From Ramicandelaber brevisporus (Eukaryota > Kickxellomycota > Ramicandelaberales > Ramicandelaberaceae): a DNA stretch of 34,083 bases. Shown here in pieces: positions 33,782 to 34,083 of this stretch. The translations under genes and the position numbers were made by a program. The stretch's first letter is position 1. Every line of letters starts with the position of its first letter. The stretch is taken from contig MU602674.1 of the NCBI GenBank assembly GCA_025201865.1, positions 47,779 to 81,861 of the forward strand, read 5' to 3'. The notes beneath the pieces are model-generated. The model did no database searches and had not been told where the DNA came from. It worked only from the letters and a program-made list of their open reading frames with translations.

Positions 33782-34083
33782 GGTTTAGCAATGAAATGCT
33801 TTCTCGGATCATATCGCATACAAACTGACTTTCTCCACCTTCTGTGATCATCTCATTTTTTGTTCCAACCCAATATGCTTTATCACTCTCACTGGCTGCT
33901 GCTGTTTCAGTGTCATTTTTGTGCTGAAACTTTGGCTTCTTTGCATTGCGCCGCTCTACAATGTCATCTTCGTATTTGTAAAATGGAGGGTTGCACATTG
34001 TAAAGTCAAACTGGACTTGCTCATTGCTACTTTCACTCTTGCTGATTTTGTTGAGAATAATGTCCATTGGCAGCTTTACAGAC
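33129..34083 (-). CDS. METTL16: METTL16-type U6 snRNA m6A methyltransferase, C-terminal part (5' end beyond window)
   Basis: The frame is open to the right edge: five codons upstream of the ATG at 34067 read SVKLP, matching the KVP stretch before this region in METTL16, so the gene is cut by the window and that ATG is internal. The family methylates U6 snRNA (adenine N6). Visible are the catalytic FTMCNPPFYKYE (NPPF motif), the substrate loop KAYWVGTKNEMITEGGESQFVCDMIRES and KWYSSLLGIKSSVEAVV, all METTL16-specific. A polyQ run (33729-33782) interrupts the region between the last two. Translation ends in SSWITNTLKV, at TAA 33129-33131. It is convergent with TYR1 (49 bp). The N-terminal RNA-binding part is not in view. 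Confidence 0.9.
33729..33782. repeat. (TTG/CTG)n microsatellite encoding polyglutamine
   Basis: About 18 TTG/CTG units, read as Gln codons on the minus strand inside the METTL16-type methyltransferase domain. Confidence 0.9.

Overview
The window is nuclear DNA from a fungus. It is gene-dense and almost intron-free: I could support only one spliced gene, a ribosomal protein gene. CAG/CAA (polyQ), AAT (polyN) and Gly/Ser codon runs interrupt many otherwise conserved proteins. The fungal signature comes from a Tyr1-type prephenate dehydrogenase, a Bmt6-family rRNA methyltransferase, Snd2, Bud20 and Rrp1. ATG101 and METTL16 are also present, and both are absent from budding yeast. Together with the very low intron content and the F-box expansion this suggests an early-diverging fungus. 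A zygomycete-like or Kickxellomycotina-like lineage is my guess and is unproven.

Left part (1-5.3 kb): the start of a small secreted protein gene on the minus strand, a 1.1 kb spacer rich in short tandem repeats, then two tandemly duplicated F-box genes. The duplication includes their 5' and 3' flanks. The second copy appears to carry a 106-bp MITE-like insertion exactly at its stop codon.

Centre-left (5.6-17 kb): a run of genes for making ribosomes and RNA. These are RPL33 (two exons), BUD20, BMT6 divergent from RPB8, RRP1, and a NOL1/NOP2/Sun-type m5C methyltransferase divergent from SND2. Among them sit a 119-aa cysteine-containing secreted protein and a 728-aa zinc-finger protein built from two tandem copies of a four-finger module.

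Centre-right (17-28 kb): a 1.5 kb pyrimidine-rich leader, then a 2294-aa Sec7-PH Arf exchange factor, a multispanning membrane protein with a J-like domain that lacks HPD, and a Q-rich coiled-coil protein with a textbook PAM2 motif and a PPPGF motif. The last is probably an mRNA-regulating adaptor linking poly(A)-binding protein to a GYF-domain partner.

Right part (28.1-34.1 kb): methylenetetrahydrofolate reductase (with a TATA box and Gcn4/AP-1-type site), convergent with the autophagy HORMA protein ATG101, which is divergent from prephenate dehydrogenase TYR1. A METTL16-type U6 snRNA m6A methyltransferase runs off the right edge.

Genes are packed as divergent pairs with about 200-380 bp between starts and convergent pairs with about 50-300 bp between stops. 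The strongest leads are the PAM2/PPPGF adaptor, an apparent PP1-docking motif in Rrp1, the insertion at the F-box stop codon, and the low-complexity loop placed directly after the WF finger of ATG101.
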